Assembly: GCF_002443295.1 (NCBI RefSeq)
Contig: NZ_BAOS01000014.1
Location: 1 to 64,000 of the forward strand
Direction of reading: 5' to 3'
DNA: 64,000 nt
DNA from: Candidatus Scalindua japonica
Lineage (GTDB): Bacteria; Planctomycetota; Brocadiia; Brocadiales; Scalinduaceae
Shown piece after piece: positions 1 through 9,013 of this stretch. Below the pieces are notes generated by a model. That model was not told the origin of the DNA, made no database searches, and saw nothing but the letters and a program-made list of their open reading frames with translations. Numbering within the stretch: position 1 is the stretch's first letter; each line of letters starts with the position of its first letter. The translations under genes were made by a program, and so were the position numbers.

Positions 1-804
1 GGGCGCAGTTGTGGAGTTGGCCTGAACCCCGCACACGTTGATGACAACACAAACTGCCTGCTGTGTGGACAGTGCGTAAAGTCATGCGAACATAATAACC
101 CCGACGCTGAAGGACGTCCTAATCCGGGCTTGTTTGTACGACCATGGTTCAAGGATATTTTTGCACTCAGGCCAATGTCTGCCGCACAGACAGCATTCTG
201 TCTTGTTGTGTCAGGGTTTGTAGTTTACGAAGTATTTACCGAATGGAAAGTTACAAAGGAGCTACTGATCTGGATGCCTGAAAATACAAATATGTTGCTG
301 AGTACAGAGAACACCTGGTCACATGGACTGATCAAATCATTGACACTTTTTATAGTCCTGCCGATACTGGTCTGGCTCCTTCCATACGGCCTGTTCAGGT
401 TGGCAGGAGGAAAACTGTCTATAGCAAAATATCTCTGCATTTTCGGTACAGCATTCATCCCGATCATGGCTGCAGCACACACAGTTAAAGCACTACTCAA
501 AACAACATCACGTATCCCCTACTGGGAAAACGCCTTCACTGACCCGATTGGCATAGAGTCTGCGAGAGGCATCATTAACAAATCCATCCAACTGGCGCCA
601 TTACCTGTCTGGCGCGATCCTGTTATAACTGCGCTGTCTCTGGTTTTAATATGCGGTGGTATTGCGGTCAGTGCTGTTGTCATTAGGAAACTTACCGTAA
701 CCCATGTTAGTCAATCCTGGAGTCGTGCATGGACACTCTATCTCATTCCAGGCATCTATGGCGGTGCTTTTGCCGTTATGATCATCATATGGCGTCTTTT
801 CTGA
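1..804 (+). CDS. Membrane-bound 4Fe-4S protein, 5'-partial
   Basis: The reading frame is open from base 1, so the gene begins before the window. The first visible residues contain a CX2CX2CX3C ferredoxin motif (C19, C22, C25, C29 of the visible part) followed by a CP-free, Asn-rich segment, with one further Cys at residue 4 that probably belongs to a second cluster. After it come roughly five hydrophobic segments. This layout (ferredoxin domain next to membrane helices) resembles the polyferredoxin membrane proteins of the NapH/NosR type that pass electrons from quinol, but which family it belongs to cannot be decided from the C-terminal 267 residues. A TTG at 130 could be called as a start but sits inside the conserved domain and is not one. 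Confidence 0.75.
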   Translation, partial: GRSCGVGLNPAHVDDNTNCLLCGQCVKSCEHNNPDAEGRPNPGLFVRPWFKDIFALRPMSAAQTAFCLVVSGFVVYEVFTEWKVTKELLIWMPENTNMLLSTENTWSHGLIKSLTLFIVLPILVWLLPYGLFRLAGGKLSIAKYLCIFGTAFIPIMAAAHTVKALLKTTSRIPYWENAFTDPIGIESARGIINKSIQLAPLPVWRDPVITALSLVLICGGIAVSAVVIRKLTVTHVSQSWSRAWTLYLIPGIYGGAFAVMIIIWRLF

Positions 805-1141
805 TTTCTTAAACAATCCAACATCAAACAGATCTCAGCTGCTGAGAGAAGCAGGAAATAAAGGAGTAAAATCTTATTTATTTTAATTACAAATATTCGG
901 AAGCATCCGGTTAGGTTTTTGCAAATACCACTTTTGTCATACCCGAATTCTTTTTCGGTTATCCAGGTAACTCGTTTAATCTGGATTCCCGTTTAAAGCA
1001 TACCTGCCCGAATATGTATCCGTCCCCCCCCAGAATGACATTGTCGGGCTGGCGAACAGTGGAGCCGGGTGGGCAGGAATGACAGTTTTGGAGCATTAGT
1101 GTGTAATATGCAAAAACTTAACCTGACGTTACTGAGTAAAT
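805..1141. other. Intergenic region with degenerate repeat
   Basis: No coding frame is convincing here. Positions about 930-1085 are richer in GC than their surroundings and look like decayed dispersed-repeat sequence. The complement of 1030-1060 carries the core GTTCGCCAGCCCGACAA found in the repeat copies near 13.7, 18.5 and 23.9 kb. The flanking genes converge on it. Confidence 0.6.
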
Positions 1142-2059
1142 CTAAAATCTATCCAGAAATTCTTTACTTTTCTTGATAGATTCAACGGGATTCTGCATCG
1201 TTTTGGAATTGATAACGTAGAATCCATAATATCCTGTGGAGTCAAGTGAAGAGGCGAACTCTTCTACCGGTATAATGCCGTCTCCAATGGGCACCTCGAT
1301 CTGTCGACCTTCTTCCGTTTGTCTGGTGTCCCATAGATTTGTATGGACTATATATTCGTGTAATTCATATACACCCTTTATCGGGTCCAGATTGTTTGTC
1401 ATTAAAGAGGCCGGATCATATATTACTTTTACCCCATCAGTGTGCAGGGACTTCAGAAAGTCTTTCAGTGTTGAATAATTAACATATGAAGCTTTGACAG
1501 CAAGTCTGCATCCGTAATTTTCAGCATGCTGTCCAATCTCACTGAGGGCGGTATTTAGGGCATGCCAGTGTGTAGTGCCTTGATCTGTTGGTATGCTGCC
1601 TATCTGTACGGTTATAATAGCGGTTTGTAAATCCAGTGCAAGATTAATAATCTCTTTTGTCCTCTGGATAATATAATCAAATTCATTGTGATTGGTAAAG
1701 CCAGCACCGAGTTCTCCTCTCAGAGCGCAGATACATAATCTGTTCATATCTAAAATACGTTTCAACTCACGCCTGCCTGTCTGAGATATGTTCTCAGGCG
1801 CTATCTCTCTCTGTGTAGCATCGATTTGAATGCCTTTAAAACCAAGGGTAGAAGCAACGTTGATACCATCCTTAATCCTTAAACGAAAAGATTCCAACAC
1901 AATACCGGTTCTTTGTTTTATCATATTATAAAAGAGCTCAGCCGTAACATAGTTTAAAGTGCTTAAGCGAATTCTTTGAGTTCTCTCTAAAGGATATGCA
2001 GGAAATAAGCCAGGATTTAGATTTATAGTAATAATTTCGGGTTTCGCTTCATGCCTCAT
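1142..2059 (-). CDS. TIM-barrel sugar phosphate isomerase/epimerase-like protein
   Basis: About 305 residues in the pattern of the AP-endonuclease-2 / xylose isomerase-like TIM-barrel superfamily: alternating strand-helix units, a central segment with KASYVN and VIYDPASL, and the C-terminal IGDGIIPVEEFASSL segment typical of sugar phosphate isomerases/epimerases, where the acidic residues bind a divalent metal. The substrate cannot be read from the sequence. The longest frame begins at 2125, but the ATG at 2059 (MRHEAKPE) starts just before the end of the upstream dehydrogenase gene, overlapping it by 11 bases, and is the likelier start. It is probably the last gene of the rubredoxin-dehydrogenase unit and so translationally coupled to it. 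Confidence 0.7.
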   Translation of the reverse strand: MRHEAKPEIITINLNPGLFPAYPLERTQRIRLSTLNYVTAELFYNMIKQRTGIVLESFRLRIKDGINVASTLGFKGIQIDATQREIAPENISQTGRRELKRILDMNRLCICALRGELGAGFTNHNEFDYIIQRTKEIINLALDLQTAIITVQIGSIPTDQGTTHWHALNTALSEIGQHAENYGCRLAVKASYVNYSTLKDFLKSLHTDGVKVIYDPASLMTNNLDPIKGVYELHEYIVHTNLWDTRQTEEGRQIEVPIGDGIIPVEEFASSLDSTGYYGFYVINSKTMQNPVESIKKSKEFLDRF

Positions 2060-3086
2060 TAGGAACAAGAACAATCTTACCAAACTGTTTTCTCTCCAAC
2101 ATCTTTGTTTGAGCGGCAACCGCATCTTTAAGAGGAAAAACAGAATCTAAGACCGATTTCAATCTGCCTGATTCAATAAGTTCCATAACTTTCATCAATT
2201 CGCCTCTGCTCCCCATATAACAGCCTGAAACCGAGAGCTGTTTAGCAAATAAAAATCTTAGATCAAAATTTACTGTTGGTCCGCTTGTGGCACCGCAGGT
2301 AACAATTCTACCGCCCCGCTTAAGACATAACATACTCTTTTCCCATGTTTCCGGACCAATATGTTCAAAAATCAGGTCAACCCCTCTTCCACCCGTAATC
2401 TCATTAACTTTTTCTGCAAAGTCCTCCCTGGAATAATTTATTACATGGTCGGCACCAAGCTCTCTTGCTTTCTCCATTTTTCCATCACTACCAACTGTTG
2501 TAATAACATCCGCTCCACTGAGCCTTGCTATCTGTATGGCAGCACTACCTATACCGCTACCTGCAGCATGAATAAGAACCGCTTCTCCTGTTGTCAAATC
2601 TCCACGCGTCTTCAACATATTCCACGCTGTCAAGAATACCAGTGGCACTGCAGCCCATTCATTAAAAGACAACTTATCCGTTACAGGAATAATGTTTACC
2701 GCCGGGGTTTTTGCATATTCTGCATAGCCGCCATTTACCTGAAAACCCATAATCCTGAATTCATGGCAGAGACTATCATGAGAATTAAGACAGTATTCAC
2801 ACTTACCACAATTTATACCAGGTGCGACAAGAACACGCTGCCCAATATTTAAGCCTTCAACCGCACTACCAATTCCTGCTATTTCTCCGGCAATTTCGCA
2901 ACCGAGTATATGTGGCAGCGGTATCGTGATACCCGGCAATCCCTGCCTTACCCAGATATCCAGGTGATTTAATCCACATGCCTTTACTTTAACCAGGACT
3001 TCTGAAGAAGAAACCTCTGGTTCCTCAATTTCGGTGTATATTAATTTATCAACGCCACCATGTTCTTTAAAAAGAGTTGCCTTCAT
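2049..3086 (-). CDS. Zinc-binding MDR alcohol dehydrogenase / quinone oxidoreductase-like
   Basis: A 345-residue medium-chain dehydrogenase/reductase. Visible marks are the GroES-like N-terminal domain with ILGCEIAGE, the structural-zinc loop CGKCEYCLNSHDSLC, and a Rossmann nucleotide-binding segment around AAGSGIGSAAIQIA. Such enzymes oxidise alcohols or reduce activated double bonds with NAD(P)H; the substrate is not evident. Its ATG overlaps the rubredoxin stop codon by one base (TAATG), so the two are translated together, and its end overlaps the TIM-barrel gene. Coupling to rubredoxin suggests a redox role, but nothing in the protein itself binds rubredoxin recognisably. Confidence 0.85.
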   Translation of the reverse strand: MKATLFKEHGGVDKLIYTEIEEPEVSSSEVLVKVKACGLNHLDIWVRQGLPGITIPLPHILGCEIAGEIAGIGSAVEGLNIGQRVLVAPGINCGKCEYCLNSHDSLCHEFRIMGFQVNGGYAEYAKTPAVNIIPVTDKLSFNEWAAVPLVFLTAWNMLKTRGDLTTGEAVLIHAAGSGIGSAAIQIARLSGADVITTVGSDGKMEKARELGADHVINYSREDFAEKVNEITGGRGVDLIFEHIGPETWEKSMLCLKRGGRIVTCGATSGPTVNFDLRFLFAKQLSVSGCYMGSRGELMKVMELIESGRLKSVLDSVFPLKDAVAAQTKMLERKQFGKIVLVPNEA

Positions 3087-3247
3087 TACTCAACTTTCTC
3101 AAATGCATCTTTGCCGGCGCCACATGCAGGACATACCCAATCATCCGGCAGGTCTTCAAATGGAGTACCTGGTGCTATATCGTTAACACTGTCTCCTTTT
3201 TCCGGGTCATATATATAACCGCAAACTGTACATTCCCATTTTGTCAT
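3086..3247 (-). CDS. Rubredoxin
   Basis: A 53-residue protein too short for most ORF cut-offs. It has both iron-binding knuckles, ECTVCGY near residue 6-11 and WVCPACGAG near residue 37-44, plus the conserved YDPEKGD and [11 protein letters not shown] segments, so it is a complete single-iron rubredoxin. An AATTACC/GGAGGT-type Shine-Dalgarno (complement of acctcc at 3255-3260) lies about 8 bases before the ATG. In anaerobes rubredoxin hands electrons to flavodiiron proteins that reduce oxygen or nitric oxide; such a protein is encoded 1.2 kb upstream on the same strand. Stop and next start overlap as TAATG with the dehydrogenase gene. Confidence 0.95.
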   Translation of the reverse strand: MTKWECTVCGYIYDPEKGDSVNDIAPGTPFEDLPDDWVCPACGAGKDAFEKVE

Positions 3248-3273
3248 TTTAATTACCTCCTAGATTATATAAT

Positions 3274-3327
3274 GCCCGTTTCCCAAACGGGCTTACTCCC
3301 AGTTATCGGCCCGTTTGGGAAACGGGC
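3274..3327. repeat. Nested inverted repeat (palindromic arms in mirror orientation)
   Basis: Two 19-base units, 3274-3292 and 3309-3327, are exact reverse complements of each other, separated by 16 bases. Each unit is itself a hairpin with an 8-base-pair stem (GCCCGTTT/AAACGGGC) and a 3-base loop, CCC in one and GGG in the other. The block lies between nrnA and the rubredoxin gene. It has no following T-run on either strand, so it is not a textbook terminator. Confidence 0.9.
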
Positions 3328-3338
3328 GCTACATAGAA

Positions 3339-4352
3339 TTACAGATGGCTGTTGGTGTTAGAAACACACAGCTCATTTTCTTCAAAATATTCTCTTACTC
3401 CTGATATTATGTTCCCAATAGCAGTATCAACAGGTTCGTTTATTGACGCACCGGCAGCACGCACGTGCCCGCCACCTCCAAAGTCTGAGGCGAGTTTAGC
3501 AACATCTACCGTATGTTTTGATCGAAAACTTACCTTTGTTTTTCTCTCACCAATTTCTCTGAAAATAATTACAACCTCCACCTCTTTTACAGCACGAACA
3601 AGATCAATAATAACATCCGTATCCACAAATTTTACTCCTGATGATTTTATCATATCTTTTGTCAACTTGGTCCATACCACTTTCCCATCACATTCCGGAC
3701 GCAGTATACCAAGCGCAAGGTTCAACAACTTCAAATAGCTCATGTGTTTATTATTAAAAAGTTGCTCATATATTACCTCAGATTTAACCCCGACCTTAAT
3801 CAGGTCAGAGCAGGCTTTTAACGCTTTTACACTTGTATTACTGAATTTGAACCAACCGGTATCAGTTGCAATTGAGAGATATAGTGGTGTTGCGATCTCC
3901 AGACTAATGTCTCCATTCATAAAAGTGATCAAGTCAAATATCAGTTCTCCTGCAGAAGATGCCTCTTTGTCTATTATATTAATGTCTGCATAGCCAGGAT
4001 TAGACGCATGGTGATCGATGCATATCTTAGTAATTGGACTTGTCTTAATCATATCTGCAAAATCACCCAACTGTCCCCAATCAGCAACGTCAACAATAAA
4101 TATAGCATCAAAATCATTAAGATTTACATTTATATCCCTGTTTTTTAAAAACTTAACATCGCTATCTGTATCAAAACAATGGTATACGGCAGGAAGTGCC
4201 TCATTGTTTACTATTACCGCCTCCTTATCTATACTACAAAGAAATCGTTTTAGCGCAAGTTCAGAGCCGATCGCATCTCCCTCAGAAAAGAGATGTGTGG
4301 TTATTATGAACTTCTTACCGTCATTTATAATATCTACAATTTCCTGCCACAT
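3339..4352 (-). CDS. nrnA: DHH-family phosphoesterase, NrnA-like oligoribonuclease / pAp phosphatase
   Basis: A 337-residue two-domain DHH-DHHA1 protein of the usual NrnA length. Catalytic motifs visible in order: THLFSEGDAIGS (motif I), VDVAD (motif II), the DHH signature IDHHASN, SIATDTGWF (motif IV), and the DHHA1 substrate loop FGGGGHVRAAGA. NrnA proteins degrade nanoRNAs of a few nucleotides from the 3' or 5' end and many dephosphorylate 3'-phosphoadenosine 5'-phosphate. Motif I differs from the common HxNPDGDA form in having FSE before GDA, but the metal-binding Asp is kept. It sits between the flavodiiron and rubredoxin genes, on the same strand. Confidence 0.85.
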   Translation of the reverse strand: MWQEIVDIINDGKKFIITTHLFSEGDAIGSELALKRFLCSIDKEAVIVNNEALPAVYHCFDTDSDVKFLKNRDINVNLNDFDAIFIVDVADWGQLGDFADMIKTSPITKICIDHHASNPGYADINIIDKEASSAGELIFDLITFMNGDISLEIATPLYLSIATDTGWFKFSNTSVKALKACSDLIKVGVKSEVIYEQLFNNKHMSYLKLLNLALGILRPECDGKVVWTKLTKDMIKSSGVKFVDTDVIIDLVRAVKEVEVVIIFREIGERKTKVSFRSKHTVDVAKLASDFGGGGHVRAAGASINEPVDTAIGNIISGVREYFEENELCVSNTNSHL

Positions 4353-4494
4353 TAAAATAATTTAGAGCCTTTCACTCGCCAGATTTATTGAATTCACATT
4401 ATCAAAAGGAAACGTCTGGTTGAGGCATGATCGGTTACGGAAGGACAATTCACATATCCGGGCTTAAAAGCGCAATGGTCTATCTTAATAGTAT

Positions 4495-5688
4495 TTAGAT
4501 AACTGATACAAACTTCTTACCAAACTCTTCACATCCGTTCAGCGCTTCTTCAGAAGGGGTCATCCTTAACTTACAACCTTCAACAACTATTTTGAAACGT
4601 AAACTTTTTAAGATATCTTCAATTATCTGTACCGCTTCACCACTCCATCCGTAACATCCAAAGACCGCCGCCGCCTTACCCCTGATATTTAGTGTTACCA
4701 GGCTTGAAATAATATCAAATATTGGCTTTGGAGCTTTTGCGTTCAGCGTAGGTGTCCCAAGGATAATACCATCAGAAGCATCAATTTCGTCAAGCAAGGA
4801 GTCCATATCAACTTCTGCGGCATTTAAAAGTGAAACATCTGTATCTGGAAGGCATGCCCCTCTATAAATAGATTCCGCCATCTTTTTTGTGCTGCCATAT
4901 GATGATACATATATAATTACTATCTTTTTTTTGTCAGGATATTTTTTTGTCTTTCCTGCCCATTCTCTATAAGCTTCAATATATTTGTCCAGATTTTCCC
5001 TTAGTATAGGTCCATGAGACGGAGCAATAATATCTAAATCAATATCCTTTATGTTGTCCAGAGCATCGATAACGTGTTTTTTAAAAGGCCTTAATATAGT
5101 ATCGTAGTAAAATTCATACGCATTAAATGCTTCTTCCTTGGAATCCAATTCATCGTTAAATCTTTTATCACTGCAATAATGTGAACCAAATGCGTCACAG
5201 GGAAAAAGTATTTTATCAGTTTCGAGATAGGTAAACATGGTATCTGGCCAATGGAGAAATGGTGCGGATATGAACTTCAGAACCTTACCACCAAGATCAA
5301 TAGTGTCACCCGCCTTCACCTCTTTGTAGTCAAATTCTTTGTGCAGAATATTCTTCACAAAAGATCTAGCACCTCTGGAAAACACTGGGATTGCTTTAGG
5401 TGCCAACTCCATCAATCTGATCAAACCTCCCGAATGGTCAGGTTCTGTGTGATTGATAATAATATAATCAATGTCTTCCGGTCTAACTAACGATCTTATT
5501 TTCGAAATAAAGCCGTCAACACAATAGGATTTCACCGTCTCTATGACAGCGATCTTCTCTCCCCGAACCAGGTAGGAATTATAAGTTGTTCCGTGTTTTG
5601 TTGGTATAACAATGTCAAATACTACGAGGCCTGGATCCAGAGCGCCGATCCAGTAGACGTCTTCCTTAATCTTAACCGGTTGATCCAT
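4495..5688 (-). CDS. Flavodiiron protein (FprA / rubredoxin:oxygen oxidoreductase)
   Basis: 397 residues, the standard two-domain flavodiiron layout. The N-terminal metallo-beta-lactamase-like half has all diiron ligands: H80-x-E82-x-D84-H85, H146, D165 and H225. The C-terminal half from about residue 253 is a flavodoxin domain with the FMN phosphate loop SSYGSTKKMA. Such proteins reduce O2 to water or NO to N2O with electrons from rubredoxin, protecting anaerobes; which gas is preferred cannot be told from these motifs. Its ATG begins at the base next to the stop codon of the upstream MetV-like gene, so the two form an operon. A rubredoxin gene follows 1.2 kb downstream. Confidence 0.93.
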   Translation of the reverse strand: MDQPVKIKEDVYWIGALDPGLVVFDIVIPTKHGTTYNSYLVRGEKIAVIETVKSYCVDGFISKIRSLVRPEDIDYIIINHTEPDHSGGLIRLMELAPKAIPVFSRGARSFVKNILHKEFDYKEVKAGDTIDLGGKVLKFISAPFLHWPDTMFTYLETDKILFPCDAFGSHYCSDKRFNDELDSKEEAFNAYEFYYDTILRPFKKHVIDALDNIKDIDLDIIAPSHGPILRENLDKYIEAYREWAGKTKKYPDKKKIVIIYVSSYGSTKKMAESIYRGACLPDTDVSLLNAAEVDMDSLLDEIDASDGIILGTPTLNAKAPKPIFDIISSLVTLNIRGKAAAVFGCYGWSGEAVQIIEDILKSLRFKIVVEGCKLRMTPSEEALNGCEEFGKKFVSVI

Positions 5689-6366
5689 TTATTCTTTCTC
5701 CATTTGAAGATGTTTGATTTCTAATCTACGCGGAGAACTGCCGGTGCTTACAGACCAGTTTTTCGGTGGTCTGATATCATCCATACAATGCACCATCTCC
5801 TGCTTGTCAAGCTGTACAAAAATTTGATTCCAGACACACGGCACATCTTCCGCGACTTCACACTTACCTTCCATCGACCCGCCACATGGACCGTTAAGCA
5901 AACTTTTCGAGCACCTGCTTACAGGACAAAAGCCGCCTGTCTTGTCAAGCACACAATCACCACAACCGGCACATCTCTCCAGAAACAAGCCCGGTTCTAC
6001 CGGTGCACCCATAAAAGTAGTATTTAATCCAGGCAACACCCTTGCCGGGGTATATTTTTCAGCTAATGTCTGCACTCCCACGCCACATGCTATGGAAACC
6101 ACTGCATCATAATCATTAATATAATTTCCTATTGGCGTAACATACTCCTGCTCACACTGCCTCAAAACGGTCTCTTCCTTTACCTCAAGCGTGCGGCCAT
6201 CTCTCTTCGCCGCAATGCGTAATTTAATTGCAAGCTCCTCTACCTGTTTTTGACCACCAGTATGACAAACAGTTACACAATCTCCACAACCAATTACGCA
6301 AATTTTACTGAAGTCTTTAACCAATTCATAAATTTCTTTAAACGGTTTTGACTCAGCCACTATCAT
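5689..6366 (-). CDS. Methylenetetrahydrofolate reductase C-terminal-domain protein (MetV-like)
   Basis: 225 residues with two cysteine-rich regions: an N-terminal GCGDCVTVC and a C-terminal stretch with CAGCGDC, CPVSRC and NGPCGGS, the hallmark of the zinc/iron-sulfur MTHFR C-terminal family that includes MetV. In acetogens MetV partners MetF in the 5,10-methylene-THF reductase of the Wood-Ljungdahl pathway. No metF lies within the window, and the gene is instead joined directly to the flavodiiron gene. I infer an electron-transfer or C1 role; the link to oxygen defence suggested by the operon is unproved. Confidence 0.85.
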   Translation of the reverse strand: MIVAESKPFKEIYELVKDFSKICVIGCGDCVTVCHTGGQKQVEELAIKLRIAAKRDGRTLEVKEETVLRQCEQEYVTPIGNYINDYDAVVSIACGVGVQTLAEKYTPARVLPGLNTTFMGAPVEPGLFLERCAGCGDCVLDKTGGFCPVSRCSKSLLNGPCGGSMEGKCEVAEDVPCVWNQIFVQLDKQEMVHCMDDIRPPKNWSVSTGSSPRRLEIKHLQMEKE

Positions 6367-6575
6367 AATTTTTCTCCCTGGAAATATTGAGACTCATACA
6401 TATTATCTATTTCCGAATAATAACATAAAATCAATGAAAATGAAGTAAAAAAACACTGTTTATATACAAAATAAATGACCGACAGTAAGAAGCTAATTTA
6501 TTTGTTGAACAAGAACGGCATTTATGCTTAAAATAAATATCATTATTTTTTCAGAACTTTCAAGAGAGCGCTTTA

Positions 6576-7196
6576 ATGATCAATAAGAATATTGTAGTAG
6601 GCCCTTTGGAGGTAAATTGTTATATAATAGGATGTGAGGATACAAAGGAGGCCGCCATTATCGACCCTGGAGATAACGCAGATGCAATTATCAGAACGAT
6701 TGAAGCAGAAGGGCTCAAGCCAGAATTTATCATCAATACACATGCGCACTTTGATCATATAGGAGGAGTGAAAGAGATACAGGACTATTTCAAGATAGAG
6801 TTCTTTCTCCACAAAGAGGACCTGTTTCTTGTTTCAAATGCGAGTGAACAAGCTGCATCGTTTGGACTTAAGCCTATTCCCAAACCTGAGGTTAATAAAT
6901 ATATCAATAACGGTGACACAATTTCTTTAGGTAATAAGACTATTACGGTTATTCATACTCCCGGGCATTCACCAGGATGTGTCTGCTATAACGTAGATAG
7001 TAGTGTCTTCGTTGGAGATACTCTGTTCGCAAGCTCTATTGGCAGAACGGACTTGCCGGGTGGTTCTTATGAAACACTAATTAATTCAATAAAGGAGAGG
7101 CTTTTCCCTCTGGGTGACTCTACCACTGTATATCCCGGACACGGTCCTTCTACAACAATAGGAAATGAAAAAGAGCACAATCCGTTTCTGAAATAA
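6576..7196 (+). CDS. MBL-fold metallo-hydrolase (glyoxalase II-like)
   Basis: 206 residues of the metallo-beta-lactamase superfamily. The metal site is complete: THAHFDHIGG (HxHxDH), HTPGHSPG, the bridging Asp in VGDTLF, and the closing His in PGHGPST. Length and motif spacing match the small hydroxyacylglutathione-hydrolase-like group common in bacteria, whose physiological thioester substrates are mostly unknown. It leads a plus-strand run with pfp and mobA. Confidence 0.88.
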   Translation: MINKNIVVGPLEVNCYIIGCEDTKEAAIIDPGDNADAIIRTIEAEGLKPEFIINTHAHFDHIGGVKEIQDYFKIEFFLHKEDLFLVSNASEQAASFGLKPIPKPEVNKYINNGDTISLGNKTITVIHTPGHSPGCVCYNVDSSVFVGDTLFASSIGRTDLPGGSYETLINSIKERLFPLGDSTTVYPGHGPSTTIGNEKEHNPFLK

Positions 7197-7223
7197 TTAA
7201 AAAAAAGAGAGAGGAAATTATTT

Positions 7224-8276
7224 ATGAAAAAGATAGGTATCTTAACAGGAGGAGGAGACTGTCCCGGATTAAACGCGACAATCCGCGCAGTTGTTAGAAA
7301 AGGGATCAAAGATAACAACTACAAAATGTATGGCATATTGGAAGGATGGAAAGGTTTAATTGAAGGAAATATAAAAGAACTTGATATGTTTAGTGTTTCC
7401 GGAATTCTTCCCAGAGGAGGCACCATACTTGGAACAAGCAGGACAAACCCCTTTGGGGAAGGCAAAGAAAAGGACCAAGAACGAATTCTGGATAATATTA
7501 AAGCACTCGGCCTGTATGCCATTGTCGCTATTGGAGGTGATGATACCCAGGGCGTGGCATACAAGTTATCAGAAATGGGCGTCAATGTTATTGGCATCCC
7601 CAAGACAATAGATAATGATATTTTGTGTACCGATTACACATTTGGCTTTGATACGGCCGTAAATATTGTAATGGATGCAATTGACAGGCTGCATACTACT
7701 GCTGAATCACACAACAGAGTGATGGTAGTAGAGGTCATGGGAAGGCATGCTGGATGGATTGCAACATTTGCAGGTATTGCCGGTGGTGCGGATATCATAA
7801 TGATACCGGAAAAACCGTTAGATATGGAAGACGTCTATAAATCAATAATTAGAAGGCATAAGAGTGGCAAAAATTTCAGTATAGTCGTTGTGTCAGAAGG
7901 AGTAAAGATATCTGTAGCAGATAGAGAAAAAGAAGGGTTTGCACTTCAAAGTAACAATAAAGATGATTTTGGGCATGTTATGCTGGGTGGTATCGGATCA
8001 GTACTGGCAAATTTAATTGAGAAAAGAACCGGGTTTGAGACCCGAAATACCGTTTTGGGCCATACTCAAAGGGGTGGCTCTCCCACAGCATTCGACCGTA
8101 TTTTATCCACCCGCTTTGGAGTAGCTGCCATGGAATCAATAGACAAGGGTGAATTTGGAAAAATTGTTGTTTTAAAGGGAAATGAAATTATATCCGTAGA
8201 CCTTAAGGATGTAATTGGACAAAACAAAATAGTTGATGACTACTGGTATGACATTGCAAAAGTGTTTTTTGGCTGA
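7224..8276 (+). CDS. 6-phosphofructokinase, probably pyrophosphate-dependent
   Basis: 350 residues of the PFK family, with GGGDCPGLNA at the N-terminus, a fructose-6-phosphate site PKTIDNDI, MGRHAGWIA and a GHTQRGG loop. Two donor-specificity positions point to pyrophosphate rather than ATP: GGDDT where ATP enzymes usually have GGDGS, and PKTIDND where ATP enzymes have PGTIDND. PPi-PFK is reversible and so could serve glycolysis or gluconeogenesis. A strong GAGAGGAAAT ribosome site precedes the ATG. The donor assignment is inference from these residues. Confidence 0.9.
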   Translation: MKKIGILTGGGDCPGLNATIRAVVRKGIKDNNYKMYGILEGWKGLIEGNIKELDMFSVSGILPRGGTILGTSRTNPFGEGKEKDQERILDNIKALGLYAIVAIGGDDTQGVAYKLSEMGVNVIGIPKTIDNDILCTDYTFGFDTAVNIVMDAIDRLHTTAESHNRVMVVEVMGRHAGWIATFAGIAGGADIIMIPEKPLDMEDVYKSIIRRHKSGKNFSIVVVSEGVKISVADREKEGFALQSNNKDDFGHVMLGGIGSVLANLIEKRTGFETRNTVLGHTQRGGSPTAFDRILSTRFGVAAMESIDKGEFGKIVVLKGNEIISVDLKDVIGQNKIVDDYWYDIAKVFFG

Positions 8277-8309
8277 CAAAATAATTTTATTTAATAAAGG
8301 GCTAAACCT

Positions 8310-8882
8310 ATGAATGCAGTAATTCTTGCTGGCGGCAAGAGCAGCAGAATGGGATCCAATAAGGCATTTCTCAAATTAAAAGGCAAAACGTTCATAGAAC
8401 TGCAGATAGAATTACTCAGAGAGATATTTGATAAAATTTCTATTTCAGCTAATACACCATCAGAATATGAGTATTTGAATTTGCCGGTTTACAAGGACAT
8501 CGATCCCGGTAGAGGCCCATTGGGAGGAATATATACCAGCCTGATAAGCTCTAGCAGTTTTCATACATTTATGCTTGCTTGTGATATGCCATTTGTAGAG
8601 ACGGAGCTGATAAAACATCTTAAATCTCTTACAAAAGAGTATGATGTCGTTATTCCAAAGAGTGAAAGAGGATTGGAACCATTACACGCATTTTATTCAA
8701 AAAACTGTATTGATCCAATCAAGAGAGAACTTGACGCGAACAATCTCCGTATAATCAGTTTCTTTCCACAAGTTAATGTTAAAATAGTAGAGTTGGACAA
8801 CCTGGCATCATCGAATAATTTCAAAAGTGCAATTAAAAACCTGAATACCAGGGATGAATATGAAGATGTAATAAAAAAGTAA
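8310..8882 (+). CDS. mobA: Molybdenum cofactor guanylyltransferase MobA
   Basis: 190 residues, a nucleotidyltransferase fold with the GTP loop LAGGKSSRMGSNKAFL at the N-terminus and the metal-binding CDMPFV segment near residue 92. MobA joins GMP to molybdopterin to make the bis-MGD cofactor used by nitrate reductases, formate dehydrogenases and nitrite oxidoreductase-type enzymes. It lies 33 bases after the phosphofructokinase gene on the same strand. The region after it (8883-9013) carries no gene. Confidence 0.9.
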   Translation: MNAVILAGGKSSRMGSNKAFLKLKGKTFIELQIELLREIFDKISISANTPSEYEYLNLPVYKDIDPGRGPLGGIYTSLISSSSFHTFMLACDMPFVETELIKHLKSLTKEYDVVIPKSERGLEPLHAFYSKNCIDPIKRELDANNLRIISFFPQVNVKIVELDNLASSNNFKSAIKNLNTRDEYEDVIKK

Positions 8883-9013
8883 TTGTATCCGCTGATGAAT
8901 ACAGGAAACTCAGGAAGAAGTGTATCTTTTTGCAGAATTTGAAAAGTTTAATCAATTAAAAACTTTATTATTTGCCAAAAGCCAAGATCGAGCCGAACCA
9001 CCACAAGAAAATG

